From: Streptomyces sp. 840.1
GTDB lineage: Bacteria > Actinomycetota > Actinomycetes > Streptomycetales > Streptomycetaceae
DNA: 64,000 bases
Direction of reading: 5' to 3'
Assembly: GCF_003751445.1 (NCBI RefSeq)
Contig: NZ_RJUU01000001.1
Location: 4,469,001-4,533,000, forward strand
Below the pieces are notes generated by a model. It saw only the letters and a program-made list of their open reading frames with translations. It was not told the DNA's origin and did not search any database. The position numbers and the translations under genes were made by a program. Shown piece after piece: positions 25,927 through 34,885 of this stretch (position 1 is the stretch's first letter; the number at the start of each line of letters is the position of its first letter).

Positions 25927-27723
25927 TCAGCCTCGGTAGATCGACTCGACCTCGTCCGCGAAGTCCTTCGCCACCACGTTCCGCTTCAGCTTCAGCGACG
26001 GCGTGATGTGGCCCGCCTCCTCGGTGAACTGGGCGGCCAGGATGCGGAACTTGCGTACGGACTCGGCCTTGGAGACCGCGGCGTTGCCGTCGTCGATCGC
26101 CCGCTGCACCTCGGCCAGCAGCTCCGGGTCCTCACGCAGCGACAGGGCGGTCGAGCCGACCGGCTTGCCGTGCTCCTCGGCCCAGTGGCCCAGGAACTCC
26201 TCGTCCAGCGTCACCAGCGCGCCCACGAACGGGCGCCCGTCGCCGACCACCATGCACTCCGCGACCAGCGCGTGCCCGCGGATGCGGTCCTCGATGACGG
26301 CGGGAGCGACGTTCTTGCCGCCCGCCGTGACGATGATCTCCTTCTTGCGGCCGGTGATCGCGAGGTAGCCGTCCTCGTCGAGGGTGCCGATGTCACCGGT
26401 GTGGAACCAGCCGTCGGCCAGCGCCTCGGCCGTCGCCGTCTCGTTGTTCCAGTAGCCGGAGAACAGGTGCTCGCCGTGGAGCAGCACCTCGCCGTCGTCC
26501 GCGATCCTCACGACCGAGCCGGGCAGCGGCTGGCCCACCGTGCCGATCTTCTGGCGGTCCCACGGGTTGAACGCGGTGGCCGCGCACGTCTCGGTCAGGC
26601 CGTAGCCCTCCAGGACGGTGAAGCCGATGCCCCGGTAGAAGTGGCCGAGCCGCTCACCGAGCGGCGCGCCGCCGGAGATCGCGTACTCGCCGCGCCCGCC
26701 GAGCACGGCCCGCAGCTTGCTGTAGACCAGCCGGTCGAACACCTTGTGCTTGAACTTCAGGCCCACGGACGGGCCCTGCGGTGTGCCGAGCGCACGGCTG
26801 TAGGCGATCGCCGTGTTCGCGGCCCTGTCGAAGATCTTGCCCTTGCCGTCGGCCTGGGCCTTGGCGCGCGCCGAGTTGTAGACCTTTTCGAAGACGCGTG
26901 GCACCCCGAGGATCAGGGTCGGCCGGAACGAGGCCAGTTCATCGGTGAGGTTCTTGATGTCCGGTACGCAGCCGAGCTTGATCGGGGCCATCACCGAGGC
27001 GACCTCCACCAGCCGTCCGAAGACGTGCGCGGCCGGCAGGAACAGCAGCACGGAGCACTCGCCGGTACGGAAGAGGGGCTTGAGCCGCTCCACCACGTTG
27101 CCGCACTCCGCGAAGAAGCTGCGGTGCGTGAGCACACAGCCCTTGGGGCGACCCGTGGTGCCGGAGGTGTAGACGATGGTGGCCGGGTCGTCGGCCTTGG
27201 CGCTCCTGCTGCGCAGGTCCACGGTCTCCTCCGAGACCTCGGCGCCCGCGGCGGTGAGCGTGCCGACCGCGCCCTTGTCGATCTGCCAGACCTGGCGCAG
27301 CTCGGGCAGCCGGTCGCGCACGGAGGCCACGGCGTCCGCGTGGGCGTCGCTCTCCACCAGGACCGCGACGGCGCCCGAGTCACCGAGGATCCACTGGACC
27401 TGCTCGGCCGAGCTGGTCTCGTACACCGGCACGGTGACGGCGCCCGCGCTCCAGATCGCGAAGTCCAGCTGCACCCACTCGTAGCGGGTACGGGACATCA
27501 GGGCGACCCGGTCGCCGGGCTCGACACCCGCGGCGATCAGCCCCTTGGCGGCGGCTCTGACCTCGGCCAGGAACTGTGTGGCGGTGACGTCGCTCCAGAC
27601 GCCCGCCACTTTGCGGCTCATCACCGCGACATCGGGATGCTGAGCGGCATTGCGGCGGATGAGATCCGTCAGGTTGCCGTCCGAGGGGACCTCGTACAGG
27701 GCCGGAAGGCTGAACTCGCGCAA
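25927..27723 (-). CDS. Long-chain fatty acid-CoA ligase (FadD15-like)
   Basis: The 598-residue adenylate-forming enzyme activates fatty acids with ATP and CoA. Motifs: YTSGTTGRPKG (P-loop), EGYGLTETCAA, TGDIG, and the hinge/C-terminal GRKKEIIVTAGGKN with its catalytic Lys near SLKLKRN. The start is a TTG at 27723 with GAGGAG eight bases upstream, a rare but well-supported choice. Length matches mycobacterial FadD15 (Rv2187), which has the same neighbours. Confidence 0.92.
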   Translation of the reverse strand: MREFSLPALYEVPSDGNLTDLIRRNAAQHPDVAVMSRKVAGVWSDVTATQFLAEVRAAAKGLIAAGVEPGDRVALMSRTRYEWVQLDFAIWSAGAVTVPVYETSSAEQVQWILGDSGAVAVLVESDAHADAVASVRDRLPELRQVWQIDKGAVGTLTAAGAEVSEETVDLRSRSAKADDPATIVYTSGTTGRPKGCVLTHRSFFAECGNVVERLKPLFRTGECSVLLFLPAAHVFGRLVEVASVMAPIKLGCVPDIKNLTDELASFRPTLILGVPRVFEKVYNSARAKAQADGKGKIFDRAANTAIAYSRALGTPQGPSVGLKFKHKVFDRLVYSKLRAVLGGRGEYAISGGAPLGERLGHFYRGIGFTVLEGYGLTETCAATAFNPWDRQKIGTVGQPLPGSVVRIADDGEVLLHGEHLFSGYWNNETATAEALADGWFHTGDIGTLDEDGYLAITGRKKEIIVTAGGKNVAPAVIEDRIRGHALVAECMVVGDGRPFVGALVTLDEEFLGHWAEEHGKPVGSTALSLREDPELLAEVQRAIDDGNAAVSKAESVRKFRILAAQFTEEAGHITPSLKLKRNVVAKDFADEVESIYRG

Positions 27724-27989
27724 GACTGCTGCTCCTCATCGGGCTCCGGTGCCACGGCTCTGTGTGACGCACCGGATGCGGTCCAAGACGGCGGGTGCTC
27801 AGTGGGGTGAGCACAACTGGACTGCCCGGACGTTACCCACCAGTACTCGGTTCCGGATAGGGGGTTCCGGCCAGATGTCTTACGCGTCACACATATCGGC
27901 CGACCTTTCGCGCACAGTAGTGCACCCGCACCGTGCCCCGGAAGTAACCGCAGGTCCGGTGGCCTCTACCCATGCGGACGCGAGGGTTC

Positions 27990-27995
27990 TAGGGT
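27990..27995 (+). promoter_or_regulatory. -10 hexamer TAGGGT for a leaderless message
   Basis: TAGGGT ends 7 nt before ATG 28003 and overlaps an alternative GTG at 27994, so the downstream ATG is favoured. The rest of the 27724-27989 gap shows only a GGTTCCGG direct repeat near 27850-27872. Confidence 0.45.
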
Positions 27996-28002
27996 GATCG
28001 TC

Positions 28003-28809
28003 ATGCGAGCAGCACCGAACAGCGCGGGGGCCGCCGCCGAGCGGCGCACCCGCATCCACGTGGTCAGTGACGTGCACGGGAACACCGAGGCGCTGGCCCG
28101 CGCCGGGGAGGGCGCCGACGCCCTGGTCTGCCTGGGCGACCTGGTGCTCTTCCTCGATTACGCCGACCACTCGCGCGGCATCTTCCCCGAACTCTTCGGC
28201 GTGGAGAACGCCGACCGCATCGTCGCGCTGCGCACCGAGCGCCGTTTCGAGGAGGCCCGGGACCTCGGCCGGGAACTGTGGGCGGGCATGGACCGGAACT
28301 CCGCGATCGTCGCCGCGGTGCGCAAGCAGTACGCCGAGATGTTCGCCGCGCTGCCCACTCCGACGTACGCCACCTACGGCAACGTCGACATCCCCGGCCT
28401 GTGGCCCGAGTACGCCGGCCCCGGAACCACCGTCCTGGACGGCGACCGCGTCGAGATCGGCGGCCGCGTCTTCGGCTTCGTCGGCGGCGGCCTGCGGACC
28501 CCGATGCGCACCCCGTACGAGATCAGCGACGAGGAGTACGCCGCCAAGATCGAGGCGGTGGGCGAGGTCGACGTGCTCTGCACCCACATCCCGCCGGACG
28601 TGCCCGAGCTGACCTACGACACCGTGGCGCGCCGGTTCGAACGCGGCAGCGGAGCCCTGCTCGCCGCCATCCGCCGCACCCGGCCCCGGTACTCGCTGTT
28701 CGGCCACGTCCACCAGCCCCTGGTCCGCCGGATGCGGATCGGCGCCACCGAGTGCGTGAACGTCGGCCACTTCGCCTCGACCGGCACCCCGTGGGCGCTG
28801 GAGTGGTGA
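28003..28809 (+). CDS. Calcineurin-like metallophosphoesterase
   Basis: The 268-residue cytosolic enzyme has the dimetal motifs in order: SDVHGN, GDLV, GNVD, a His in CTHIPP and GHVH near the C-terminus. These ligate two metal ions and cleave phosphomono- or diesters; the substrate is not predictable. An insertion between the second and third motifs (about 45-105) is helical and acidic. ATG 28003 is preferred over GTG 27994 because of the -10 position. Confidence 0.85.
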   Translation: MRAAPNSAGAAAERRTRIHVVSDVHGNTEALARAGEGADALVCLGDLVLFLDYADHSRGIFPELFGVENADRIVALRTERRFEEARDLGRELWAGMDRNSAIVAAVRKQYAEMFAALPTPTYATYGNVDIPGLWPEYAGPGTTVLDGDRVEIGGRVFGFVGGGLRTPMRTPYEISDEEYAAKIEAVGEVDVLCTHIPPDVPELTYDTVARRFERGSGALLAAIRRTRPRYSLFGHVHQPLVRRMRIGATECVNVGHFASTGTPWALEW

Positions 28810-28926
28810 CCCGCTCCGGCCGGACACCGCGGCAGGCCCTGGGCCGAGGCGCATCGCACACGCGATAGCCTTCTGGCGGCAGGCCTCTGCCGACCGACCG
28901 GTACACCGCACTGGAGGGCCACAGCG

Positions 28927-29376
28927 ATGGCTGAACACACCAGCTCGACGATCACGATCGAGGCGGCACCGGCCGACGTCATGGGCGTGATCGCCGACTT
29001 CGACCGCTACCCGGAATGGACCGGCGAGGTCAAGGAGGCCGAGGTGCTCGCCACCGACGACCACGGCCGCGCCGAGAAGGTCCGCCTGGTCCTCGACGCC
29101 GGAGCGATCAAGGACGACCACACCCTCGCCTACACCTGGATCGGCGACTACGAGGTCAGCTGGACCCTGGTCAAGTCCCAGATGCTGCGCGCCATCGACG
29201 GCTCCTACGCGCTGGCCCCGCTCGGCGACGGCGACCGCACCGAGGTCACCTACCGGCTGACCGTCGACGTCAAGATCCCGATGCTCGGCATGATCAAGCG
29301 CAAGGCCGAGAAGGTCATCATCGACCGCGCCCTGGCCGGACTGAAGAAGCGCGTCGAGTCCGTCCCGAAGGCCTGA
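28927..29376 (+). CDS. SRPBCC (START-like) lipid/ligand-binding protein
   Basis: The 149-residue protein is a helix-grip fold (polyketide cyclase/dehydrase-like): the N-terminal strand and helix carry IADFDRYPEWTGEVKEAEV, and the long C-terminal helix is amphipathic and Lys-rich. It corresponds in size and place to mycobacterial TB16.3 (Rv2185c). ATG 28927 has GGAGG eight bases upstream; a TAGCCT at 28866-28871 is a candidate -10. The ArsA-like gene starts 4 nt after its stop, so they form an operon. Confidence 0.87.
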   Translation: MAEHTSSTITIEAAPADVMGVIADFDRYPEWTGEVKEAEVLATDDHGRAEKVRLVLDAGAIKDDHTLAYTWIGDYEVSWTLVKSQMLRAIDGSYALAPLGDGDRTEVTYRLTVDVKIPMLGMIKRKAEKVIIDRALAGLKKRVESVPKA

Positions 29377-29380
29377 CCCG

Positions 29381-30646
29381 GTGCGTACGGTCCTGGTCAC
29401 CGGCCCCGGCGGCGCCGGCCGTACCACCGTCGCGGCGGCGACCGCGCTGGCCGGCGCACGCCGGGGCGCCCGCACCCTGCTGATCTCCGCGGACGCCATA
29501 CCCGGCTTCCCCTCCGCCACCGAACCCGCGCAGGTCACCGACAGCCTGTGGTCCGTACGGACCGACTCCGCAGAGCACTTCCGCGGCGAACTCCTCGCCC
29601 TTCAGGACCAGCTGTCCGCAGTACTCGGCCTGCTGGGCGGCAACCGGCTGGACGGTGAGGAACTCACCGAACTCCCCGGCAGCGACCAGCTCGCCCTCCT
29701 GCACAGCCTGCGCCGCGCCGCCCGCGGCGACTGGTCCCGGGACGGCTACGACCTCCTCGTCGTCGACCTGCCGCCGCTGCGCGAGGCCCTCGCCGTACTG
29801 GCCCTGCCCGAACAGCTGCGCCGCTACCTGCGCCGGCTGCTGCCCCAGGAACGCCAGGCCGCCCGCGCCCTGCGCCCGATGCTGGCCCAGCTGGCCGGCG
29901 TGCCGATGCCCGCCCAGTGGCTGTACGAGGCCGCGGCCCGGCGCGACGCCGAACTCGCCCAGGTCCAGGCCATCGTCGAGGACCGGGCCACCACCCTGCG
30001 CATCGTCGCGGAGCCCGGCCCGGCCGCCGAGGACGCCCTGCGCGCCGCCCGGACCGGACTCGCGCTGCAGGGGCTGCGCGTCGACGCCCTGGTGGCCAAC
30101 CGGGTACTGCCCCGGCACTCCCCGGACCCCTGGTTCGCCGCGCTCTCCGCACAGCAGGACAAGTGCCTCGACCACTGGCGCGAGGAGTGGGCCGCCGAGG
30201 CCCCGCCGGTGGAGGTGCCCCACCTGGGCCGTGACCCGCAGGGCCCCGACGACCTCATCGCCCTCACCGGCGCCGACGACGCGCTCGGCGTGTCCGTGGC
30301 GGACCGGGCCCCGGGCCGCGCCGAGGACCCCTGGTGGATCGAGGAGTCCGGCGCGCCGGAGGGAGCGGCCGGAGCGGACAGCGGTGACGGCTCGCAGGCC
30401 CCACCCGCCCCGGGCGCCCCGGACGGGATACTGATCTGGTGCCTGCGGCTGCCCGGCGCGGTCAAGAAGGACCTCCAGCTGGTCCGGCGCGGCAGCGAAC
30501 TCCTGCTCACCGTCGGCCCGTTCCACCGCATCGTGCCCCTGGAGTCGGCGCTGCGCCGCTGCACCGTCTCCGGCGCCGCGCTCACCGACGGTGTCCTGCG
30601 TGTCCGGTTCACACCCGACCCGGACCTGTGGCCCAGGACTGACTGA
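29381..30646 (+). CDS. ArsA/GET3-like anion-pump ATPase homologue
   Basis: The 421-residue protein has a deviant Walker A (GPGGAGRTTVAAA), a switch-like VVDLPPLRE in place of the DTAPTGH motif, and a C-terminal ArsA HSP20-like beta domain (about 350-415). The loss of a clear DTAP signature makes arsenite transport unlikely; a chaperone or membrane-associated ATPase role fits better. GTG 29381 lies 4 nt after the SRPBCC stop, giving coupling. Mycobacteria have the same pair (Rv2184c-Rv2185c). Confidence 0.82.
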   Translation: MRTVLVTGPGGAGRTTVAAATALAGARRGARTLLISADAIPGFPSATEPAQVTDSLWSVRTDSAEHFRGELLALQDQLSAVLGLLGGNRLDGEELTELPGSDQLALLHSLRRAARGDWSRDGYDLLVVDLPPLREALAVLALPEQLRRYLRRLLPQERQAARALRPMLAQLAGVPMPAQWLYEAAARRDAELAQVQAIVEDRATTLRIVAEPGPAAEDALRAARTGLALQGLRVDALVANRVLPRHSPDPWFAALSAQQDKCLDHWREEWAAEAPPVEVPHLGRDPQGPDDLIALTGADDALGVSVADRAPGRAEDPWWIEESGAPEGAAGADSGDGSQAPPAPGAPDGILIWCLRLPGAVKKDLQLVRRGSELLLTVGPFHRIVPLESALRRCTVSGAALTDGVLRVRFTPDPDLWPRTD

Positions 30647-30729
30647 ACGGCTCGCGGCCGTTCGGGTAACGTCGTAAGTACGGGTCCCGTGTGCCGGGCC
30701 GCCGGCCACCCACCTCGCAGGAGTCCGCC

Positions 30730-31188
30730 ATGAGCGAAGCCACCGATCGTCCCGCCGACGACGACGCGTGGGCCCAGGCCTGCGCCGAGGACCTCGCCGC
30801 CGAGAAGGCCCGCCGCCGCGGCGAGTACGGTCCGCCGCCCGGCTCCGCCGCCGAGGAGCTGCGCAAGCTGATGGACGCCGTGGCCGACAAGGTCTCCTCC
30901 CTCCAGTCGCCGCTGTTCGGCATGGCGGCCCAGGGCGCGGTCCAGCAGGTCATCAGGCAGGCGAAGTCCGCGGTCGAGCCCGTCATCGAGCGCAATCCGG
31001 ACGTTTTCGACCACATCGCCGCAGCGGGCGGTGAACTGCTCGCCGCCTACCGCTCGGCCGTCGAGGGTCAGGAACGCCGTTGGACCCAGGGTGCGGGGGA
31101 CCCGGCGGGCACCGAAAAGAAGGCGGACGAGCCCACCGGCCCCCGGGACGAGGGGCCGGCCACCGGCGAACAGATCGACCTGGACTGA
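30730..31188 (+). CDS. DUF5304 protein upstream of glucokinase (SCO2127-like)
   Basis: The 152-residue protein is hydrophilic and helical, with an acidic N-terminus (DDDAWAQACAEDLAAEKARRRGEYGP) and a disordered C-terminus. ATG 30730 follows AGGAG. It lies 73 bp before glkA on the same strand. In S. coelicolor the gene at this place is SCO2127, reported to influence glucose uptake and carbon catabolite repression together with glkA; I am relying on memory for that assignment. No enzyme motif is visible. Confidence 0.78.
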   Translation: MSEATDRPADDDAWAQACAEDLAAEKARRRGEYGPPPGSAAEELRKLMDAVADKVSSLQSPLFGMAAQGAVQQVIRQAKSAVEPVIERNPDVFDHIAAAGGELLAAYRSAVEGQERRWTQGAGDPAGTEKKADEPTGPRDEGPATGEQIDLD

Positions 31189-31261
31189 CCGGCGCCGACA
31201 GGACGGGGCCCGGCCTCGGGTACGGTTGCCCCAGCGGGGCTCGACCGAAACTGAGGGATTC

Positions 31262-32203
31262 ATGGGACTCACCATCGGCGTCGATATCGGCGGCACGAAG
31301 ATCGCAGCTGGAGTGGTCGACGAAGAGGGCCACATCCTCTCGACCTTCAAGGTGCCGACCCCGCCGACGGCCGAAGGCATCGTGGACGCGATCGCGGCGG
31401 CGGTGTCCGGCGCGAGCGAGGGGCACCCGGTCGAGGCGGTCGGCATCGGCGCGGCCGGATACGTCGACGACAAGCGGGCCACGGTGCTGTTCGCACCGAA
31501 CATCAACTGGCGGCACGAGCCGCTCAAGGACAAGGTCGAGCAGCGCGTCGGCCTTCCGGTGGTCGTGGAGAACGACGCCAACGCGGCGGCCTGGGGCGAA
31601 TACCGCTTCGGCGCGGGCCAGGGCCACGACGATGTCATCTGCATCACGCTCGGCACCGGTCTCGGCGGCGGCATCATCATCGGCAACAAGCTGCGCCGCG
31701 GACGCTTCGGCGTGGCCGCCGAGTTCGGCCACATCCGGGTCGTCCCGGACGGTCTGCTCTGCGGCTGCGGCAGCCAGGGCTGCTGGGAGCAGTACGCCTC
31801 GGGCCGGGCACTCGTCCGGTACGCGAAGCAGCGCGCCAACGCCACCCCCGAGAACGCCACGATCCTGCTGTCGCTCGGCGACGGCACGGTCGAGGGCATC
31901 GAGGGCAAGCACATCAGCGAGGCCGCCCGCCAGGGCTGCCCCGTGGCCGTCGACTCGTTCCGCGAACTGGCCCGCTGGGCCGGCGCCGGACTGGCCGACC
32001 TCGCCTCGCTGTTCGACCCGTCCGCCTTCATCGTCGGCGGCGGCGTGTCGGACGAGGGCGAGTTGGTGCTCGACCCGATCCGCAAGTCGTTCCGGCGCTG
32101 GCTGATCGGCGGCGAGTGGCGCCCGCACGCCCAGGTCCTCGCGGCCCAACTGGGCGGCAAGGCCGGTCTGGTGGGCGCTGCGGACCTGGCCCGGCAGGGC
32201 TGA
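31262..32203 (+). CDS. glkA: ROK-family glucokinase
   Basis: The 313-residue enzyme phosphorylates glucose with ATP and in streptomycetes also mediates carbon catabolite repression. Motifs: DIGGTKIAAG (phosphate 1), ENDANAAAWGE with the catalytic Asp, GTGLGGG, and the ROK zinc site CGCGSQGCWEQYASG with preceding EFGH. ATG 31262 is preceded by GAGGGATT. It follows the DUF5304 gene and is followed by the inverted-repeat element at 32250-32305. Confidence 0.94.
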   Translation: MGLTIGVDIGGTKIAAGVVDEEGHILSTFKVPTPPTAEGIVDAIAAAVSGASEGHPVEAVGIGAAGYVDDKRATVLFAPNINWRHEPLKDKVEQRVGLPVVVENDANAAAWGEYRFGAGQGHDDVICITLGTGLGGGIIIGNKLRRGRFGVAAEFGHIRVVPDGLLCGCGSQGCWEQYASGRALVRYAKQRANATPENATILLSLGDGTVEGIEGKHISEAARQGCPVAVDSFRELARWAGAGLADLASLFDPSAFIVGGGVSDEGELVLDPIRKSFRRWLIGGEWRPHAQVLAAQLGGKAGLVGAADLARQG

Positions 32204-32249
32204 CCCGGCCGGATACGGACACACCGGACGCCCGTCGCGCCCCGGGGAG

Positions 32250-32305
32250 CGTCCGTGAAGTGTCGTCGTCCGCCCGGAGAGCGGGCCAGGCGAAACTTCA
32301 CGGAC
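32250..32305. repeat. Short inverted-repeat element related to the 2514-2683 MITE
   Basis: GTCCGTGAAGTxTCG forms near-perfect ends (32251-32265 and, inverted, 32291-32305). The core 32264-32287 matches 2531-2554 of the larger element at 23 of 24 bases. It looks like an internally deleted relative of that element, and its hairpin may terminate glkA transcription. Confidence 0.6.
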
Positions 32306-32333
32306 ACGACCCGGGAGCGGCGGGCGTCCGTCG

Positions 32334-32339
32334 TATCGT
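32334..32339 (+). promoter_or_regulatory. -10 hexamer TATCGT for a leaderless message
   Basis: TATCGT ends 7 nt before ATG 32347 and no Shine-Dalgarno is present. Confidence 0.45.
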
Positions 32340-32346
32340 GAGCGCC

Positions 32347-33168
32347 ATGGCCATGATGTCGCTGCCAGAATCCCGTACCGAGCAGGACGGCTCGGCCGTC
32401 ATCAGAGTGCTCGGCTACAACATCCGGTCGATGCGCGACGACCCCGCCGCGCTGGCCCGGGTCATCCGCGCCTGCGCACCCGATCTGGTCCTCGTCCAGG
32501 AGGCGCCGCGCTTCTTCCGCTGGCGCAAGTACGCCGCCCGGCTCGCCGCCGCCAGTGAGCTGGTGATCCTCGGCGGCGGAGCCACCGCGGCCGGACCGCT
32601 GCTGCTCTGCTCGCTGCGCGTCGCGGCGGAGCGTACCGAGGACGTCCTGCTGCCGCTCACCCCGGGGCTGCACCGCAGGGGCTTCGCCACCGCGGTCGTC
32701 CGGATCGCGGGCACCCGGATCGGTGTGCTGAGCTGCCATCTGAGTCTGCGCCGCGAGGAGCGCCTCGCCCAGGCGGAGGCGCTGCTCGGCCGGCTGGACG
32801 CGATGGGCGTGGAGCACGCCGTGGTCGGCGGTGACCTCAATGAGCCACCGGGCGGCCAGGCGTTCCGGCGGCTGGCCACCCGGCTCCAGGACTGCTGGAC
32901 GGCACGGCCCAGGGGCGGTGAGCACACCTTCCCGCCGCACGACCCGCGCAAGCGGATCGACGCGCTCTTCGCGACCGGTGGCATCGAGGTGCTGGGCTGC
33001 GGCGTCCCGGCCGGGCTGCCCGGGGTGGCGGAGGACGACCTGCTGGCCGCCTCCGACCACCTGCCGGTGCTGGCCGCGCTGCGGGTGCCGGCGGTGCGGG
33101 GTGCGGGTCCTCCGCCGGGCGACGGGGCTCAGTCCTCAATCGCCGCACCGGCCAAGCCCGTCCGGTGA
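32347..33168 (+). CDS. Endonuclease/exonuclease/phosphatase family protein
   Basis: The 273-residue protein is a DNase I-fold phosphodiesterase. Conserved residues lie in GYNIRS (Asn), LVQEAP (metal-binding Glu), SCHL, VGGDLNEPP (Asp/Asn) and ASDHLPV (catalytic Asp-His). It could hydrolyse nucleic acid or a phosphoester; no signal peptide is seen. The last ten codons lie within a dispersed Streptomyces-type hairpin repeat (33132-33176), so the C-terminus ending KPVR is probably repeat-derived. Confidence 0.85.
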   Translation: MAMMSLPESRTEQDGSAVIRVLGYNIRSMRDDPAALARVIRACAPDLVLVQEAPRFFRWRKYAARLAAASELVILGGGATAAGPLLLCSLRVAAERTEDVLLPLTPGLHRRGFATAVVRIAGTRIGVLSCHLSLRREERLAQAEALLGRLDAMGVEHAVVGGDLNEPPGGQAFRRLATRLQDCWTARPRGGEHTFPPHDPRKRIDALFATGGIEVLGCGVPAGLPGVAEDDLLAASDHLPVLAALRVPAVRGAGPPPGDGAQSSIAAPAKPVR

Positions 33169-33176
33169 TTGAGGAC
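33132..33176. repeat. Dispersed hairpin repeat (CTCAATC type), likely terminator
   Basis: GTCCTCAATC (33132-33141) and GATTGAGGAC (33167-33176) are perfect arms, with further partial pairing inside. This CCTCAATCGCC...GGTGATTGAGG form is common between streptomycete genes. It contains the stop codon of the upstream gene. Confidence 0.7.
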
Positions 33177-33238
33177 GGAACCCCGCACCAAGGACAGGGG
33201 TAACCACGCATAGGCACAGCCACCCCGCAGGAGGCCCC

Positions 33239-33919
33239 TCAGACCACCGCGCCGCGGCCGGGGTCGTCGCCGTCCTCGTCGTCGTGCTCCATCCGCGCCA
33301 CCAGCGTCGCGAAGCCGCCCAGGAAACCGCCGACGCAGACCGTCGTCAGCCACCAGGTCATCTCCCACCGCAGCAGCACCGCGAGCAGCAGCAGGACCGG
33401 TCCGCCGATCACCGCCAGCCAGGCGAACTTGGCCGTCACATCGGCCTCCGGCAGCGGAGGCGGCTCGGGCGGCACGAAGTGGCCCTCGCCGCTGTCGTCG
33501 CCGTCGTCCGCCTCACCCGGGGCCGGCTCCGCCGGCTCGTAGTCACGCGGGCCGGCGCCGACGCCGGGGGCGAACACCACCGAGCTGCCGAGCGGCTTCT
33601 CCGGCGGCTTGGGCGGGCGCTTGCCGATGCCCTTGTCGGGGTCCAGGGCGGTCAGCGGACCGTCCTCCAGCAGGGCGACGTCCTCGATGGACCGGAACGG
33701 CCTGGCGCCCGGCGGGTCCGGCGGCTCGTCGCCGTACCCCGCGACGATCGCCTTCCAGACGGCGTCCTCGTCCACCGGGCGCTCCCCGTCGCCTGCCCGG
33801 TCCGTGCCGGGGGGCTCCGGAGGTGGTGCGCCGCCGTCATCGGGGACGGCCGCTCCCTCGGCGGGGAGCGGCTCCCGCTCCTCCTCGCTGCCCGCGCGAT
33901 CCGCGTCGTGCTCAGCCAC
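33239..33919 (-). CDS. Membrane protein with acidic Pro-rich cytoplasmic domain
   Basis: The 226-residue protein has a long acidic, Pro/Gly-rich disordered N-terminal region (about 1-160) and two C-terminal transmembrane helices (WLAVIGGPVLLLLAVLL and WWLTTVCVGGFLGGF), ending in another acidic tail. GTG 33919 overlaps the end of the esterase gene and follows GGGGAG, so it is coupled to it. No enzymatic domain is recognised. Confidence 0.82.
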   Translation of the reverse strand: MAEHDADRAGSEEEREPLPAEGAAVPDDGGAPPPEPPGTDRAGDGERPVDEDAVWKAIVAGYGDEPPDPPGARPFRSIEDVALLEDGPLTALDPDKGIGKRPPKPPEKPLGSSVVFAPGVGAGPRDYEPAEPAPGEADDGDDSGEGHFVPPEPPPLPEADVTAKFAWLAVIGGPVLLLLAVLLRWEMTWWLTTVCVGGFLGGFATLVARMEHDDEDGDDPGRGAVV

Positions 33920-34691
33920 CGGACGTGCTCCCCTTCTTCCCGACGCTCGGAGCGAGGCGGCCGATGAACGAGTAGCTCTCGTCGAAGATCCGCTCCGCAT
34001 CGTGGTCCAACGTCGCGACGTGGTAGCTCTGTTCCAGGAGGATCTCCTCGACGTCCCGCGACGACACCCGGCTCAGGATCCGGGCCGAGTCGGCGGGCGG
34101 CACGACGTGGTCCTGCGGGCTGTGCAGGAGCAGGAGCGGCTGGGTCACCTGGGGCAGTTCGGCGTCGACCAGCCGGAAGAACCTCCGCACCGAGTGCGCC
34201 GCGTGCAGCGGCACCCGGTCGTAGCCGACCTCCTCCGAGCCCGCCAGGGCGATGTCGCTGACCAGGCCCTTCGTCGTCGGCACCAGATGGCGGGCGACCG
34301 GCAGCGCGTGCGCGGCGAGACCGTGCACCTTGTTGGCCGGGTTGACGAGCACCAGACCCCGGACCGCGTCACCGTGCTTCGCCGCGAGCCGCAGCGCGAG
34401 GGCGCCGCCCATGGAGAGACCGAAGACGAAGACCTGCGAGCACCGCTCCAGCAGCGACCGCAGCTCCCGGTCCACCTCCGCGTACCAGTCCTGCCAGCCG
34501 GTCACCTGCATGTCCTGCCAGCGGGTGCCGTGCCCGGGGAGCAGCGGCAGCGAGACCGTGAGCCCGCGGTCCGCCAGATAGCCGGCCCAGGGGCGCAGCG
34601 ACTGCGGTGAACCGGTGAATCCGTGACAGAGGAGGACGCCGACCTCTCCGCCCTCGTGGCGGAACGGCTCGGCTCCAGGAAGGACCGGCAC
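33912..34691 (-). CDS. Alpha/beta hydrolase, carboxylesterase/monoacylglycerol lipase type
   Basis: The 259-residue serine hydrolase has HGFTGSPQS (oxyanion), the nucleophile elbow GLSMGG, the acid Asp in LHSPQDHVVPP and the His in SYHVATLD. This pattern is that of Est30-like carboxylesterases and monoacylglycerol lipases. GTG 34691 follows CAGGAG. It is divergent from a PlsC acyltransferase, so the pair may act on opposite sides of glycerolipid turnover. Confidence 0.88.
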   Translation of the reverse strand: MPVLPGAEPFRHEGGEVGVLLCHGFTGSPQSLRPWAGYLADRGLTVSLPLLPGHGTRWQDMQVTGWQDWYAEVDRELRSLLERCSQVFVFGLSMGGALALRLAAKHGDAVRGLVLVNPANKVHGLAAHALPVARHLVPTTKGLVSDIALAGSEEVGYDRVPLHAAHSVRRFFRLVDAELPQVTQPLLLLHSPQDHVVPPADSARILSRVSSRDVEEILLEQSYHVATLDHDAERIFDESYSFIGRLAPSVGKKGSTSGG

Positions 34692-34849
34692 CGGGGTCTC
34701 CTGTTCGTGAGGCTCACGGGGGAGCGAAAGGGGGAGTGCAGAGGATTACTTCACCGTACGCGACCGGACCGACACCGACCAGGGTCGTCACCGGCACGGG
34801 CCGGGTACCCCGGGCCCCGCCGGGCAGGAGCAGGGGAGGCAGGACGGGT

Positions 34850-34855
34850 TAGGGT
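34850..34855 (+). promoter_or_regulatory. Candidate -10 (TAGGGT) for the acyltransferase gene
   Basis: TAGGGT lies 30 nt before the TTG start at 34886, leaving a leader with an AGGAGG site. Confidence 0.35.
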
Positions 34856-34885
34856 CTGACCGACGGCACACAGGAGGCACCCGAG

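Noticed and set aside
26008..27810. A 600-codon plus-strand frame antisense to the acyl-CoA ligase
   Set aside because: The ligase motifs are complete on the other strand; the frame is an antisense shadow.
29824..33060. A 1078-codon minus-strand frame across the ArsA-glkA region
   Set aside because: It is antisense to five well-supported genes and has no domain or ribosome site; its composition is that of a third-position shadow.
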